Notes under the pieces: generated by a model
The model's database searches: none
The model's input: the letters and a program-made list of their open reading frames with translations, nothing else
What the model was told of the DNA's origin: nothing
From: Streptomyces sp. ISL-36
GTDB taxonomy: Bacteria; Actinomycetota; Actinomycetes; Streptomycetales; Streptomycetaceae
Length of the DNA stretch: 64,000 nt
Assembly (NCBI RefSeq): GCF_018614205.1
Contig: NZ_JAGGOS010000068.1
Coordinates: 62,001 to 126,000 of the forward strand
Direction of reading: 5' to 3'
Program-made: the position numbers and the translations under genes
Shown: piece by piece, positions 51,674-61,900 of the stretch
Numbering within the stretch: position 1 is the first letter of the stretch
How the letters are laid out: every line of letters begins with the position of its first letter

Positions 51674-52702
51674 ATGGTCCACGTGCAGATGCACTCCCCG
51701 CTTCGGCCACCCACCATGGCTGATGTCGCTCGGCGGGCGGGCGTGTCCCATCAGACCGTTTCGCGGGTGCTGGGGGGCCATCCCAACGTGCGGGACGAGA
51801 CACGGGTCAAGGTGCTGCGGGCTGTCGAGGAGATGGGCTACCGCCGCAACTCCTCCGCACGGGCGCTGGCTACCCGGCGCACCCGCACCCTGGGTGTGAT
51901 CGCCTCCAACACGACGCTCTACGGCCCGGCGAGCACGTTGTTCGCGCTGGAGGAGGCGGCGCGGGCCGAGGGCTACCTCGTCTCGACCGTGAGTCTGCGC
52001 GAGATGACCGTCGGCACGTTCTCCGAGGCCCTCGACCACCTCAGGGACGGCGGGGTGGAGGGCGTGGTCGCCATCGCGCCGGGACAGCGCGCGGTCGCCG
52101 CTCTCGCCGAACTCCGCCATCCCTTCCCGGTGGTGACCGTCGGGAGCGAACACGGAACGGGGATTCCCGGAGTCCATGTGGACCAGCGCCTCGGTGCGCG
52201 GCTGGCCACGGGGCATCTGCTGGCCGCCGGTCACCGCAGCGTCTGGCACCTCGCCGGGCCGGAGGACTGGCAGGAGGCGGTGGACCGGGTCGCCGGGTGG
52301 CAGTCGACCCTGGAGGAGGCGGGGGTCGAGGCGCCGCCCCCGCTGAGCGGGGACTGGAGCCCGCTGTCGGGCTACCGGGCCGGGCAGGAACTGGCGGGCT
52401 GGGTGGGCAGGGGGCTGACCGCCGTCTTCGTGGCCAACGACCAGATGGCGCTGGGGGTGTTGCGTGCGCTGCGCGAAGCGGGGGTGCGGACTCCGCAGGA
52501 CGTCGCGGTCGTCGGCTTCGACGACATCCCCGAGTCGGAGTTCTTCGCCCCGCCGCTCACCACGGTCCGGCAGGACTTCTCGGCGGTGGGCACGCGCAGC
52601 ATCACCCTGCTCCTGGACCTGATCGAGGGCAGGGCTCCCTCGGGAGTGCCCCGGATCGTCATCGACCCCCGACTCGTGGTCCGCGCCAGCAGTTCCCCGT
52701 AG
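51674..52702 (+). CDS. LacI family regulator (arabinose-type candidate)
   Basis: The protein has 342 residues. The helix-turn-helix 'TMADVARRAGVSHQTVSRVL' (14-33) follows a short His/Pro-rich N-terminal tail. A sugar-sensor domain (about 70-340) has 'GHRSVWHLAGPEDWQEAVDR' and 'VVGFDDIPESEFFAPPLTTV'. It lies between the GH62 arabinofuranosidase and a complete monosaccharide-type ABC importer, so arabinose or a related sugar is the likely inducer (inference). GAGGAGGTGCAGCC precedes the ATG. Confidence 0.88.
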   Translation: MVHVQMHSPLRPPTMADVARRAGVSHQTVSRVLGGHPNVRDETRVKVLRAVEEMGYRRNSSARALATRRTRTLGVIASNTTLYGPASTLFALEEAARAEGYLVSTVSLREMTVGTFSEALDHLRDGGVEGVVAIAPGQRAVAALAELRHPFPVVTVGSEHGTGIPGVHVDQRLGARLATGHLLAAGHRSVWHLAGPEDWQEAVDRVAGWQSTLEEAGVEAPPPLSGDWSPLSGYRAGQELAGWVGRGLTAVFVANDQMALGVLRALREAGVRTPQDVAVVGFDDIPESEFFAPPLTTVRQDFSAVGTRSITLLLDLIEGRAPSGVPRIVIDPRLVVRASSSP

Positions 52703-52853
52703 CCCCCCTGGTCGAGGGCCCGTCCCAGCGGAGGTCCGCCTCCTCGAGGCGGCGCCCGCGCTGTTTTCACCCACTCTGCATGTCCGAGATTTCGAACAAC
52801 GGTCGACAGGTCGCACGCAAGGCGCCTGTCCGCTCTACCACAAGGAGAAGAAC

Positions 52854-53861
52854 ATGCTCAGCAGACGTAACTTCCTCACCGCGGCGGTCGGTGTGGCGGC
52901 AGCGGGCGCCCTGGCGGCCTGCGCCAAGGACGATGCGGGCTCGTCCGCCTCCCCCGGTGGCAGTGGCGGCAAGGCGATCAGCCTCGGCTTCTCCCAGGTC
53001 GGTTCGGAGAGCGGCTGGCGCACTGCCAACAGCGACTCGGTCAAGGAGGCGGCCAAGGAGGCGGGATACACCCTCAAGTTCTCCGACGCACAGCAGAAGC
53101 AGGAGAACCAGATCTCCGCGATCCGCAGCTACATCGCCCAGAAGGTCGACGTCATCGCCTTCTCGCCGGTCGTCGTCACCGGCTGGGACGCCGTACTGAA
53201 GGAAGCCAAGGCCGCGAAGATCCCGGTCGTCCTCACCGACCGCTCGGTGGAGACCTCCGACGAGTCCCTGTACGTCACGCTGGTCGGCTCGGACTTCACC
53301 GCCGAGGGCGAGCGTGCGGCCGTGATCCTGGAGAAGGTCCTCGCCACGGCCGGCCACAAGGGCGAGGTCAAGATCGCCCAGCTGGAGGGAACCACCGGCG
53401 CCGCGCCGGCCATCGAGCGTGCCAAGGGCTTCAAGACGGTCATGGACCGGCAGCACAAGAACGACTGGAAGATCGTCGTCAGCCAGACCGGTGACTTCAC
53501 CCGCGCCGGCGGCAAGCAGGTCATGGCCGCCTTCCTCCAGTCCAACCCCGACATCAACGTGCTCTTCGCGCACAACGACGACATGGCCATCGGGGCCATC
53601 CAGGCGATCGAGGCGGCCGGCATGAAGCCCGGCAAGGACATCCTCATCGTCTCGATCGACGGCGTGAAGGACGGCTTCGTCGCGATGTCCGAGGGCAAGA
53701 TCAACGCCATCGTCGAGTGCAACCCGCTCCTCGGCCCCCAGCTCATGGAGGTCGTGAAGAAGGTCCACGCCGGCGAGAAGGTCGACCGCTGGATCAAGAC
53801 CGAAGAGAGCGACTACACGCAGGACCAGGCCAAGTCCGCGCTCCCGAACCGCAAGTACTGA
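52854..53861 (+). CDS. YtfQ-type sugar-binding lipoprotein
   Basis: The protein has 335 residues. 'SRRNFLTA' gives a Tat signal and Cys23 in 'LAAC' a lipobox. The mature protein is a periplasmic-binding-protein type 2 (ribose/galactofuranose) receptor: 'ISLGFSQVGSESGWRTANSD' (about 44-63) and 'VDVIAFSPVVVTGWDAVLKE' are typical of YtfQ. It would bind a pentose or hexose in furanose form, arabinose being most likely from context. A strong hairpin follows, then the ATPase gene. Confidence 0.9.
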   Translation: MLSRRNFLTAAVGVAAAGALAACAKDDAGSSASPGGSGGKAISLGFSQVGSESGWRTANSDSVKEAAKEAGYTLKFSDAQQKQENQISAIRSYIAQKVDVIAFSPVVVTGWDAVLKEAKAAKIPVVLTDRSVETSDESLYVTLVGSDFTAEGERAAVILEKVLATAGHKGEVKIAQLEGTTGAAPAIERAKGFKTVMDRQHKNDWKIVVSQTGDFTRAGGKQVMAAFLQSNPDINVLFAHNDDMAIGAIQAIEAAGMKPGKDILIVSIDGVKDGFVAMSEGKINAIVECNPLLGPQLMEVVKKVHAGEKVDRWIKTEESDYTQDQAKSALPNRKY

Positions 53862-53880
53862 CCGACCGCACCCACCGGCA

Positions 53881-53926
53881 GGGAGCCCCGACCGGCCGAC
53901 ACCCTCGGCCGGGGCCAGGGGCTCCC
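53881..53926 (+). terminator. intra-operon hairpin after the binding-protein gene
   Basis: The outer 9-bp stem (53881-53889/53918-53926) and inner 8-bp stem (53892-53899/53905-53912) are perfect. In sugar ABC operons such hairpins stabilise the binding-protein mRNA or cut expression of downstream genes, giving excess binding protein. Confidence 0.65.
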
Positions 53927-53961
53927 CGCGGGACTGAACGAGATCCATGAGGAGTGCTGCC

Positions 53962-55500
53962 ATGGCAGAGCCGCTGCCCGTCCTGGAAATGGCGGGCATA
54001 GTCAAAGAGTTTCCGGGGGTACGGGCTCTGTCGGGTGTCGACTTCCGCCTCTTCCCCGGCGAGATCCACGCCCTGCTCGGCGAGAACGGTGCCGGGAAGT
54101 CCACGCTCATCAAGGTGCTGACCGGGGTCCACCCCCTCGACGGCGGCACGATCACCCTCGACGGCACCTCCGTACGGTTCGCCAGCCCGCTCCAGGCGCA
54201 GCAGGCCGGCATCAGCACGGTCTACCAGGAGGTCAACCTCTGCCCCAACCTCTCGGTGGCGGAGAACATCTTCATCGGCCGCGAACCGACGCGGGCCGGC
54301 CGCATCCAGTGGAAGCGGCTGCGCCGGGAGGCGGCGGAGCTCGTCGACCGGCTCGGCCTCGACATCGACGTGAACGCGCCCCTGTCCTCGTACCCGCTGG
54401 CCGTGCAGCAACTGGTCGCGATCGTACGGTCGGTGGGCACGGGCGACAGCGACGGCGAGGGATCCGGCACCAAGGTGCTGATCCTGGACGAGCCGACCTC
54501 AAGCCTCGACCGCGACGAGGTCCTCGAACTCTTCGGCCTGATGCGGCGGTTGAAGGACCGAGGCGTCGCGATCCTCTTCGTCTCGCATTTCCTCGACCAG
54601 ATCTACGAGGTCTGCGACCGGATGACCGTGCTGCGCAACGGCACCCTGGTCGGCGAGCACCTGGTCCGGGACCTCGATCAGGTCGGGCTCGTCCAGCTGA
54701 TGATCGGCAAGGACGTGGAACAGCTGGAGCAGCTCCACGACCACCAACTCCACTCCGGGGTCGGCGAGTCGTTGCTCCGGGCCGAGGGCCTCGGCAGGAC
54801 CGGCGGCATCGCCCCCTTCGACCTGGAGATCAAGAAGGGCGAGGTCGTCGGACTCGCCGGACTGCTCGGCTCCGGCCGTACGGAACTCGCCCGGCTGCTC
54901 TTCGGCGCCGACCAGCCCGACAGCGGCAAGGTCACCATCGGCGGAAAGCCGGTCTCGATGAGCGCGCCGAACGACGCGATCGGCGCCGGCGTCGCGTTCT
55001 GCTCGGAGAACCGCAAGACCGAGGGACTCGTACCGGAGCTGACGGTACGGGAGAACATCATCCTCGCTCTGCAGGCTTCGCGCGGCTGGGTCCGGCCCGT
55101 CCCGGCCGCCCAGCGCGACGAACTCGTCGCCCGGTACATCAAGGCGCTGGACATCCGCCCCGCCGACCCGGAGGCACGCGTCGGCCGGCTCAGCGGCGGA
55201 AACCAGCAGAAGGTGCTGCTCGCGCGCTGGCTCATCACACAGCCGAAACTGCTGATCCTCGACGAGCCGACCCGCGGCATCGACATCGGCGCGAAGGCGG
55301 AGATCCAGAAGCTCGTGGTCTCGCTCTCCGAGGAAGGCATGTCCGTGCTGTACATCGCGGCCGAACTGGAGGAGGTGCTCCGGATCAGCCACACCATCGG
55401 AGTGCTGCGCGACCGCAAGCTCGTGGCCCGGTTCGCCAACGGGCCCGAGATCACCCCCAGCCGCATCCTGGAGACCATCGCGAGCGGAGAACACCGGTGA
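53962..55500 (+). CDS. sugar ABC ATPase (YtfR/RbsA-like, two NBDs)
   Basis: This 512-residue protein has two nucleotide-binding domains. The first has Walker A 'GENGAGKST' and Walker B 'VLILDEPTSSLD', with a degenerate signature around 'SYPLAVQQL'. The second has a weak P-loop ('LLGSGRTELARLLFG'), a full signature 'LSGGNQQKVLLARW' and 'LLILDEPTRGIDIG'. This is the RbsA/YtfR pattern, where the two halves differ in activity. The ATG at 53962 has AGGAG 7 nt upstream. It energises uptake through the two permeases downstream, with which it overlaps. Confidence 0.93.
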   Translation: MAEPLPVLEMAGIVKEFPGVRALSGVDFRLFPGEIHALLGENGAGKSTLIKVLTGVHPLDGGTITLDGTSVRFASPLQAQQAGISTVYQEVNLCPNLSVAENIFIGREPTRAGRIQWKRLRREAAELVDRLGLDIDVNAPLSSYPLAVQQLVAIVRSVGTGDSDGEGSGTKVLILDEPTSSLDRDEVLELFGLMRRLKDRGVAILFVSHFLDQIYEVCDRMTVLRNGTLVGEHLVRDLDQVGLVQLMIGKDVEQLEQLHDHQLHSGVGESLLRAEGLGRTGGIAPFDLEIKKGEVVGLAGLLGSGRTELARLLFGADQPDSGKVTIGGKPVSMSAPNDAIGAGVAFCSENRKTEGLVPELTVRENIILALQASRGWVRPVPAAQRDELVARYIKALDIRPADPEARVGRLSGGNQQKVLLARWLITQPKLLILDEPTRGIDIGAKAEIQKLVVSLSEEGMSVLYIAAELEEVLRISHTIGVLRDRKLVARFANGPEITPSRILETIASGEHR

Positions 55501-56570
55501 CCACTCCTGCCCGACGGCGGACGCTGACGCACCATCACCTCTTCTGGCCGGTCACGGTCCTGGTCGTCCTGCTGCTCGTCAACGTGCCCTTCACCCCGGA
55601 CTTCTTCTCGATCAGGCTGGCGGACGGCCACCTCTACGGCAGCCTCGTCTCGATCGTGCTCTTCGGCTCGCCCCTCATCCTGGTCGCGGTCGGCATGACC
55701 CTGGTCATCGCCACCGGCGGCATCGACCTCTCCGTCGGGGCCGTCGTCGCGATCAGCGGCGCGCTGGCCTGTTCGTACATCAGCGGCCAGGCCGACCAGA
55801 GCGCCCTCTCCGGCGTCCTGCTCGCCCTGGCCCTGGCCCTGGTGGCGGCGGTCGTCTGCGGGCTCTGGAACGGCTTCCTGGTCGCCCGTATGGGTATCCA
55901 GCCGATCATCGCCACACTGATCATCATGGTCGCCGGGCGCGGTGTCGCCCAACTGATCGCCGACGGCCAGATCATCACCGTCAACAGCGAGCCGTACAAG
56001 CTGATCGGCGGCGGCTACTGGCTGACGCTCCCCTTCTCCCTCTTCGTGGTGGCCGCCGTCGTGGCCGTCACCGTCGCGCTGACCCGCCGCACGGCGCTCG
56101 GCCTGCTCGTCGAGTCCGTCGGCGGCAACGCCGAGGCCAGCCGTCTCGTGGGCATCAGGTCCCGACGCATCAAGATCATGGTCTATGTGTTCTGCGCGGT
56201 CTGCGCCGGCCTCGCGGGGCTGATGATCAGCTCCAACACCTCGGCCGCGGACGGCAACAACGCCGGTCTGTGGATCGAGCTGGACGCGATCCTCGCCGTC
56301 GTGATCGGCGGCACCTCGCTCCTCGGCGGCCGGTTCTCCATCGGCGGCACGGTGGTCGGCGCGCTCGTCATCCAGACCCTGACCACCACGATCTACACCA
56401 TCGGCGTACCCACCCAGACCAACCTGGTCTTCAAGGCCGCCGTCGTCATCGTCGTCTGCCTGCTCCAGTCCCCGAAGTTCCGCGCCAAGGTGTTCGGCGC
56501 GAAGGGCCGCGCACCGGCGGAGCCCGCCGCGGCGACCGAGGCCGCTCCCACGATGGAGGTGTCGCGATGA
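55497..56570 (+). CDS. sugar ABC permease (YtfT-like)
   Basis: This 357-residue RbsC-type permease has about ten helices. 'GMTLVIATGGIDLSVGAVVA' is the family signature (about residues 65-84), repeated in the second permease as 'GATFVILSGGIDLSVGSVIG'. The C-terminal tail is Ala/Pro-rich. GTG at 55497 overlaps the ATPase stop (GTGA). Confidence 0.92.
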   Translation: MTTPARRRTLTHHHLFWPVTVLVVLLLVNVPFTPDFFSIRLADGHLYGSLVSIVLFGSPLILVAVGMTLVIATGGIDLSVGAVVAISGALACSYISGQADQSALSGVLLALALALVAAVVCGLWNGFLVARMGIQPIIATLIIMVAGRGVAQLIADGQIITVNSEPYKLIGGGYWLTLPFSLFVVAAVVAVTVALTRRTALGLLVESVGGNAEASRLVGIRSRRIKIMVYVFCAVCAGLAGLMISSNTSAADGNNAGLWIELDAILAVVIGGTSLLGGRFSIGGTVVGALVIQTLTTTIYTIGVPTQTNLVFKAAVVIVVCLLQSPKFRAKVFGAKGRAPAEPAAATEAAPTMEVSR

Positions 56571-57589
56571 GCGCGACCACCCAAGCCCGTACGGCCCCGG
56601 ACGGCCGCTCGGTGTCCAGGACCGCGCGCCTGCTCGGCGACCGGCGGCTGCCCGTCCTGGTCACGGCCGCGCTCTTCCTCTCGATGTACGTCGCCGGTCT
56701 GAGCCGATACCAGAACTACGGCTTCGCGGAACCCCAGGTCTTCCTGAACCTGTTCATCGACAACGGCTACCTGCTGGTCGCCGCCGCCGGAGCCACCTTC
56801 GTCATCCTCTCCGGCGGCATCGACCTCTCCGTCGGATCCGTGATCGGCTTCACGACCATGTTCACGGCATGGATGGTGGAGCGGCAGGGCCTGCCGATCC
56901 TCGTCGTGATCCCCCTGGCCCTGGCCGTGGGCGCCTTCGGCGGCTTCCTGATGGGCTACGTGATCCACCACTTCGAGATCCAGCCCTTCATCGTGACCCT
57001 CGCCGGCCTCTTCCTCTTCCGGGGCCTCTGCCTGGTCATCAGCAAGGAGTCGATCTCCATAGGGGACGCGTCGGTCAGCAGCATGGCGCAGGCCCAGGTG
57101 TCGCTGGGCGGCGCCTTCCTCTCGATCGGAGCGGTTGTCGCGCTGGTCGTCCTGGCCGTGGCCTTCTACGTCCTGCACTACACCCGCTTCGGGCGCCGGG
57201 TGTACGCCATCGGCGGCAACGAGCAGTCGGCGATGCTGATGGGCCTTCCCCAGGGCGGCACGAAGATCGCCGTCTACACGGTGAGCGGCTTCTGCTCGGC
57301 GCTGGCCGGGCTCCTCTTCACCCTGTACATCCAGTCCGGCGACCCCCTGCACGCCACCGGCATGGAGCTCGACGCGATCGCCGCGGTCGTCATCGGCGGG
57401 ACGCTGCTCACGGGCGGCAGCGGCTATGTGGTGGGCACCCTCTTCGGTGTGCTCGTCCTTGGCCTGATCAAGAGCCTCATCCAGTTCGAGGGCACGCTCA
57501 GCTCCTGGTGGACGAAGATCGCCACAGGCGTGCTGCTCTGCGCGTTCATCCTGATCCAGCGGGCCATGACAGCGCGCCGGAGAACCTGA
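56567..57589 (+). CDS. sugar ABC permease (YjfF-like)
   Basis: The protein has 340 residues. The RbsC/YjfF-type signature 'LSGGIDLSVGSVIGF' and 'TRFGRRVYAIGGNEQSAMLM' are present. It forms a heterodimer with the preceding permease. Its ATG overlaps the previous stop (ATGA). A convergent hairpin follows at 57590-57629. Confidence 0.92.
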   Translation: MSATTQARTAPDGRSVSRTARLLGDRRLPVLVTAALFLSMYVAGLSRYQNYGFAEPQVFLNLFIDNGYLLVAAAGATFVILSGGIDLSVGSVIGFTTMFTAWMVERQGLPILVVIPLALAVGAFGGFLMGYVIHHFEIQPFIVTLAGLFLFRGLCLVISKESISIGDASVSSMAQAQVSLGGAFLSIGAVVALVVLAVAFYVLHYTRFGRRVYAIGGNEQSAMLMGLPQGGTKIAVYTVSGFCSALAGLLFTLYIQSGDPLHATGMELDAIAAVVIGGTLLTGGSGYVVGTLFGVLVLGLIKSLIQFEGTLSSWWTKIATGVLLCAFILIQRAMTARRRT

Positions 57590-57629
57590 CGGCCCGAGAG
57601 GGCCTCTGCGGCCGCCTTCTCGTGGGCCG
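57590..57629. terminator. bidirectional terminator hairpin
   Basis: 57590-57600 and 57619-57629 pair with two mismatches over 11 bp (CGGCCC/GGGCCG outer part). It lies between convergent permease and TPR genes. Confidence 0.5.
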
Positions 57630-57641
57630 CCCGGTGTCGCC

Positions 57642-58880
57642 CTACCGGGTGTTGTCCCGCAGCCAGGCCAGTTTCTCCTCGGCTGCCCGCTGGCGGGGGT
57701 GCCCGGGGCCGTAGATGCGCCGGTAGTCGCGGACGCAGCGGTCGAGGAGTGCGGCCGCCTCGGCGTGCCGTCCCACGTCGATCAGTACGTTGGCGAGGTT
57801 GTCCCGGGTCGACACGGTGGTCGGGTGGTCCTCGCCGTTCAGGGCGACCCGGCCGGCCAGGACGTCACGCAGGACGGGGACGGCGTCTTCGTAGCGCTCC
57901 ATGCCGTGCAGGACGGCCGCCAGGTTGTTGCGCGCGGTGAGGGTGGTTTCGTGGTGGGGTCCCACGGTCGACTCGAAGGACCGGATGACGGCGCGGAGCT
58001 GCGTCTCCGCCTCGGCGTGGCGGTTCAGCCGGACGAGTACGGCACCGAGATTGGCCCGGGCTGCCGCGGTGGACTCGTGGTCGGGCCCGTAACGCTGCTC
58101 AAGCCGGGGCACGAGGCCGCGCAGGGCCCGCTCGGACTCCTTGTGGCGACCGCACTTGAGCAGCGAGGCGGCGTGGGAGTTGGCGGCGGTCAGCACGTCC
58201 GGATGGTCGGGCCCGAGCAGTTTGGTGCGCCGCTCCAGCACGTCCCGCTGCAGCGGTTCGGCCTCGGGCGCGCGCCTGAGGTCCTCCAGGACGGCGGCCA
58301 GCCCGGCCGCGCTGCGCAGGGTGTCGGGGTGATCGCGCCCCAGGGTGTCCGACTGGCTGCGGAAGGTGTCGCGCCAGGCTGATTCGGCGAGTTGCAGCTG
58401 TCCGGTCTGATGGAGCACGTCGGCGAGTTCGGCGGAGGTACGCAGCGTCTCCTCGTGGCGGGGGCCGAGGACGGACCACTGGCCTCGGGCCACCTCCTGG
58501 TATAACGTCACCGCCTCCTCGCCGCGCCCGGGGGTCGCTGCCAGTACCCGGGCCAGCTCGCGCACCGCTTCGAGCGCGTCCGGGTGCTCGGGGCCCCGTC
58601 GTGCGACGGCGGACCGGGCGCGCATGACGTGGAACTCCTCGGGGGAGATCTCGATCCGCGCGATCTCCTCCTGCGGACTGCCCTCCGTCACCTCCGTGAT
58701 GGTGATGTGCCCCCCGACCGGCCGCCAGGCCCGATCCTGTTCCTGTCCCTGTCCCTGTCCCTGTTCCTGCTCCTGGCTCTCGCTCGGGCTGTGTCCGGAC
58801 GGTCCCGCCGCGTCGGCCGTACCGTCCGCGCCGTTCCCCGCGTCCCCCTGTGCGGCCTTGCGCCGCCACCACCGGCTCAT
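57642..58880 (-). CDS. tetratricopeptide repeat protein
   Basis: The protein has 412 residues. A polar Gln/Glu-rich segment (about 30-50, EQEQGQGQGQEQ) precedes repeated 42-residue TPR pairs of the kinesin-light-chain/Fsw type. These share 'GPDHPDVLTAANSHAASLL', 'GPHHETTLTARNNLAAVL' and 'GEDHPTTVSTRDNLANVL'. No enzymatic domain is visible. GAGGAG precedes the ATG at 58880. It lies downstream of the TPR-CHAT gene in the same direction (33 bp apart), so it may be cotranscribed and serve as its partner. Confidence 0.85.
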   Translation of the reverse strand: MSRWWRRKAAQGDAGNGADGTADAAGPSGHSPSESQEQEQGQGQGQEQDRAWRPVGGHITITEVTEGSPQEEIARIEISPEEFHVMRARSAVARRGPEHPDALEAVRELARVLAATPGRGEEAVTLYQEVARGQWSVLGPRHEETLRTSAELADVLHQTGQLQLAESAWRDTFRSQSDTLGRDHPDTLRSAAGLAAVLEDLRRAPEAEPLQRDVLERRTKLLGPDHPDVLTAANSHAASLLKCGRHKESERALRGLVPRLEQRYGPDHESTAAARANLGAVLVRLNRHAEAETQLRAVIRSFESTVGPHHETTLTARNNLAAVLHGMERYEDAVPVLRDVLAGRVALNGEDHPTTVSTRDNLANVLIDVGRHAEAAALLDRCVRDYRRIYGPGHPRQRAAEEKLAWLRDNTR

Positions 58881-58913
58881 CGCGACTGTCTCCTCTTGTC
58901 CGTCTGGGTAACC

Positions 58914-61900
58914 TCAGGCACCTGCGTGTACGTGGGCGGCCCACAGGCTCGGGCTGGCGGCGAACGCGGCGCGGCACTCCCGGACCGCCTGGTGCAGCGC
59001 GGCCGCCGTCCGCCTGTCGTCCAGTGCCGGCCCGTCGTCGCAGTCGTCGGTGAGCAGCCCCCGGTAGAGGAGGCGGGTGACACGGACCGCCACGGCGTCG
59101 TGCACCGGCCAGAGCGTGCCGACGGCGTGGGGATATCCCGCGAGCTGGAACGCGGAGGTGATGTGGATGGACTCGTCGGCCAGGTCCCCGTCGGCGCGAG
59201 CCGTTTCGCAGGCCGAGAGCACCGCGAGCCGCGCGGCCGGTAGGTCGAGCCGGGCGATCTGCCGGACCGTCAGCGGCCGTGTCGAATGGTCGTGTACAAG
59301 CAGCCGGCCCGCCGAGGGGTCGGCGGGTTCACTGACTCCGTGGCAGGCGAAGTGGACGCAAGGGTGATCCGGCAGGGCGGCCATGACCTGGTCGAAGGTG
59401 GCCCCTTCTCCGTACAGCACATCGGTCGGCAGCAGGGCGCGCAGCGCCTCCACCTCGCGTCGTGCCCCGCCGAGCGGCCGGGCTCCCGGGGTGTCGGGGA
59501 GCGCCACGGCGAGGAGCCGGCCGGACGGCCGCGGGGCTGCGGCCCGGTCTCGGGCGTACCGGAGAGCCCTGACGGTTGGCGTGTAGGAGGAGACCACCCG
59601 GTCCATGACGGTCCGTGGTCCTGCCCCGGGCCCACCCTCCCGCTGCGGTACGGTATCGGCGCTCTCGCCGTGGTGACCTGCCGCGTGCAGGGGCAGGGCA
59701 GCCAGCGTCCCGCCCGGCGACCACCACAGCCGGGGCAGCTCGCCCCCCGTCCTCGGAGCACCGGACAGCCCGAGCCGGTCGAGCACAGGGCCGGTGACGT
59801 GGTCCCACGTCCATGCCAGTACCTCGGCGACGCTCCGCTGGGCGGCTTCGTCGCGGGCGGGGTCCATCGCGTCGGCGAGGGCATGCCGGAGCCGGTCCGC
59901 CTGTTCACCGACCGCGTCCGGCGTGGCCCGCGGCAGCGGTACGAGGAGGACGCCCCCCGGACGCAGGACCAGGGCGTCGCTGCGGTAGCCGCTGCAGTAG
60001 GCGAGCACCACCGGGCCGTCTTCCGCGCAGGCGAGCAGGGCGCTCTCGTCCGGCGCGGCGAGGAAGTCGGAGAAGCCCGGTGCTTCGCGGATCTCCGCCA
60101 CCAGCTCTTCCAGGTGGCTCGCCAGCGTGTGCCGCTGGTCCGCGGTGGTGGTCGGCAGCCGGCCCAGGGCCGTTTCCGCCACGTCGACGGCCTCCAGCGC
60201 GTCGAGCCGGTCGCGGATCGAGACGAACCGCTCGGCGAGACCCGGATGGGCGCCGCGCAGCCGGCCGAGCCCGTCCCGGGTGGCCATGGCCCGGCTCAGC
60301 AGGACACCCCGGCCCTGCTCCAGGAGCGCTACCGCGCGTTCCGGACGCCCCGCGTTGACCGCGCACGCGGCCGCCTCGGCGGCGAGACCCCGCACCCGGG
60401 ACAGGCCGCGCTCCTGGTCGCGACGGGCCAGCCGGCCCGAAGCGGCGAACGGCAGTAGTTCCAGGGCCACTTCATGACCGCGTAGGGCCTCCTCCCAGCG
60501 GAGGCCGGCCGCCGCGGCGGCTCCCCAGTCCCAGGCCGCGAGAACCCGCTCGTAGGCGGGCATGGCCTTCGTGCCGGCGGCCTGCCGGTAGGCGTCCTCG
60601 GCGGCCAGCAGCACCCCCGGGTCGCCGTCCTGGTGGTGCAGGGCACGTAACGCGTCGCCGTACGCCTTCAGATAGGTGCCGTGGGCCGAGCCGCCCTCCG
60701 TGGCCGACCAAACGGCGCGGCCCAGGTCGCTGACCGCCTGCTCCAGCAGCCCGTCACCGGGCCGGTGGTGATGCCGTGTCAGACGGGCGGATCCGAGGTT
60801 GGAGAGCACGAGCGCCAGCGCCGGATCGCCGTACGGAGCGTGCTCGGCGGCCTCCTCCAGCAGGGCGATCGCCTCGTCGAGGTCCGCCACGTCGGCGCTC
60901 CCCCCGAACCGCGCGCGCAGGGCGTTGGCCAGGTGGTTCAGCCGGTCCGCGCGGACCAGTCCGGTCTGCGGGGCCAGCGCCAGGGCCCGGCGGGCCGCAC
61001 GGATCGCCTCGTCGGCGGCGGCCGGGTCGCCGGTCGCGCCGTGCCAGCTCTGCAGGACCACGCCGAGGTTGGCGAGGCGTACGACCTGCGCGGCGGGGTT
61101 CGCCGCAGCCGCGTCGACCGCGTTCCGGGCCAGCCGGGCGGCTTCCCGCAGAGAGTCCAGGTCGTCCGTCTGCACGGAGCGTTCCCAGAGGGTGACGGCG
61201 AGATTCGCCAGGGTGTCGGCGTACGGGCCGGTGCCTGGCAGCTTCTGGGCAAGGGCGGACCGCAGGACGGCGATCGCCTCGTCGAGCACAGCTTCGTCCC
61301 CGGTCGACTGGGCCAGCCGGTGCAGGGTGTTGCCGAGGCTGTTCATCCGCATGGTCTGCTCGGGGGCGCCCGCGGCGTACAGCGGCAGGGCCTCGCGCAG
61401 CAGTTGCGCCGATTGCCGCAGCAGCTCGGGGTCGCCGTTGTTCTCGGCGGCCAGACGCAGGGCGACTCCCAGGCCAGCGAGCCGCTCTGGGCGGTCCGGG
61501 TGGCCGGCGGGGGTCTCGGCCAGGGCGATGCGGTGCACGTCCAGCATCTCCGCCCGGCCCGCCTCGTCGGCGTCATGTTCGTGCCACTGGCGAAGGCCCT
61601 GGGAGAGGTTCCCCAGCGCGAGCCGGCGCACCTCGCTGCCCGGCGGGCTCTCGCGCAGTACGGCCCGCCACAGGTCCAGGGCCTCGCGCAGAGCGGCGGT
61701 GTCACCGCTGCGCCGATAGGCGCTGTACAGCGCCGTGGCGAGATTGTTGCGGTAGCCGGGCCGGTCGGGCGAACCGGGCGGCAGGATCTCCAATGCGTCC
61801 CGTAAGGCGCTCGTCGCCCGCGCGAGATCCGTCCCCTCGGCCGTCTCCGGTCCGTCAAAGCCGCCGCGTTCGGCGATCTCGTGCCGCTCCTGCAGGGCCT

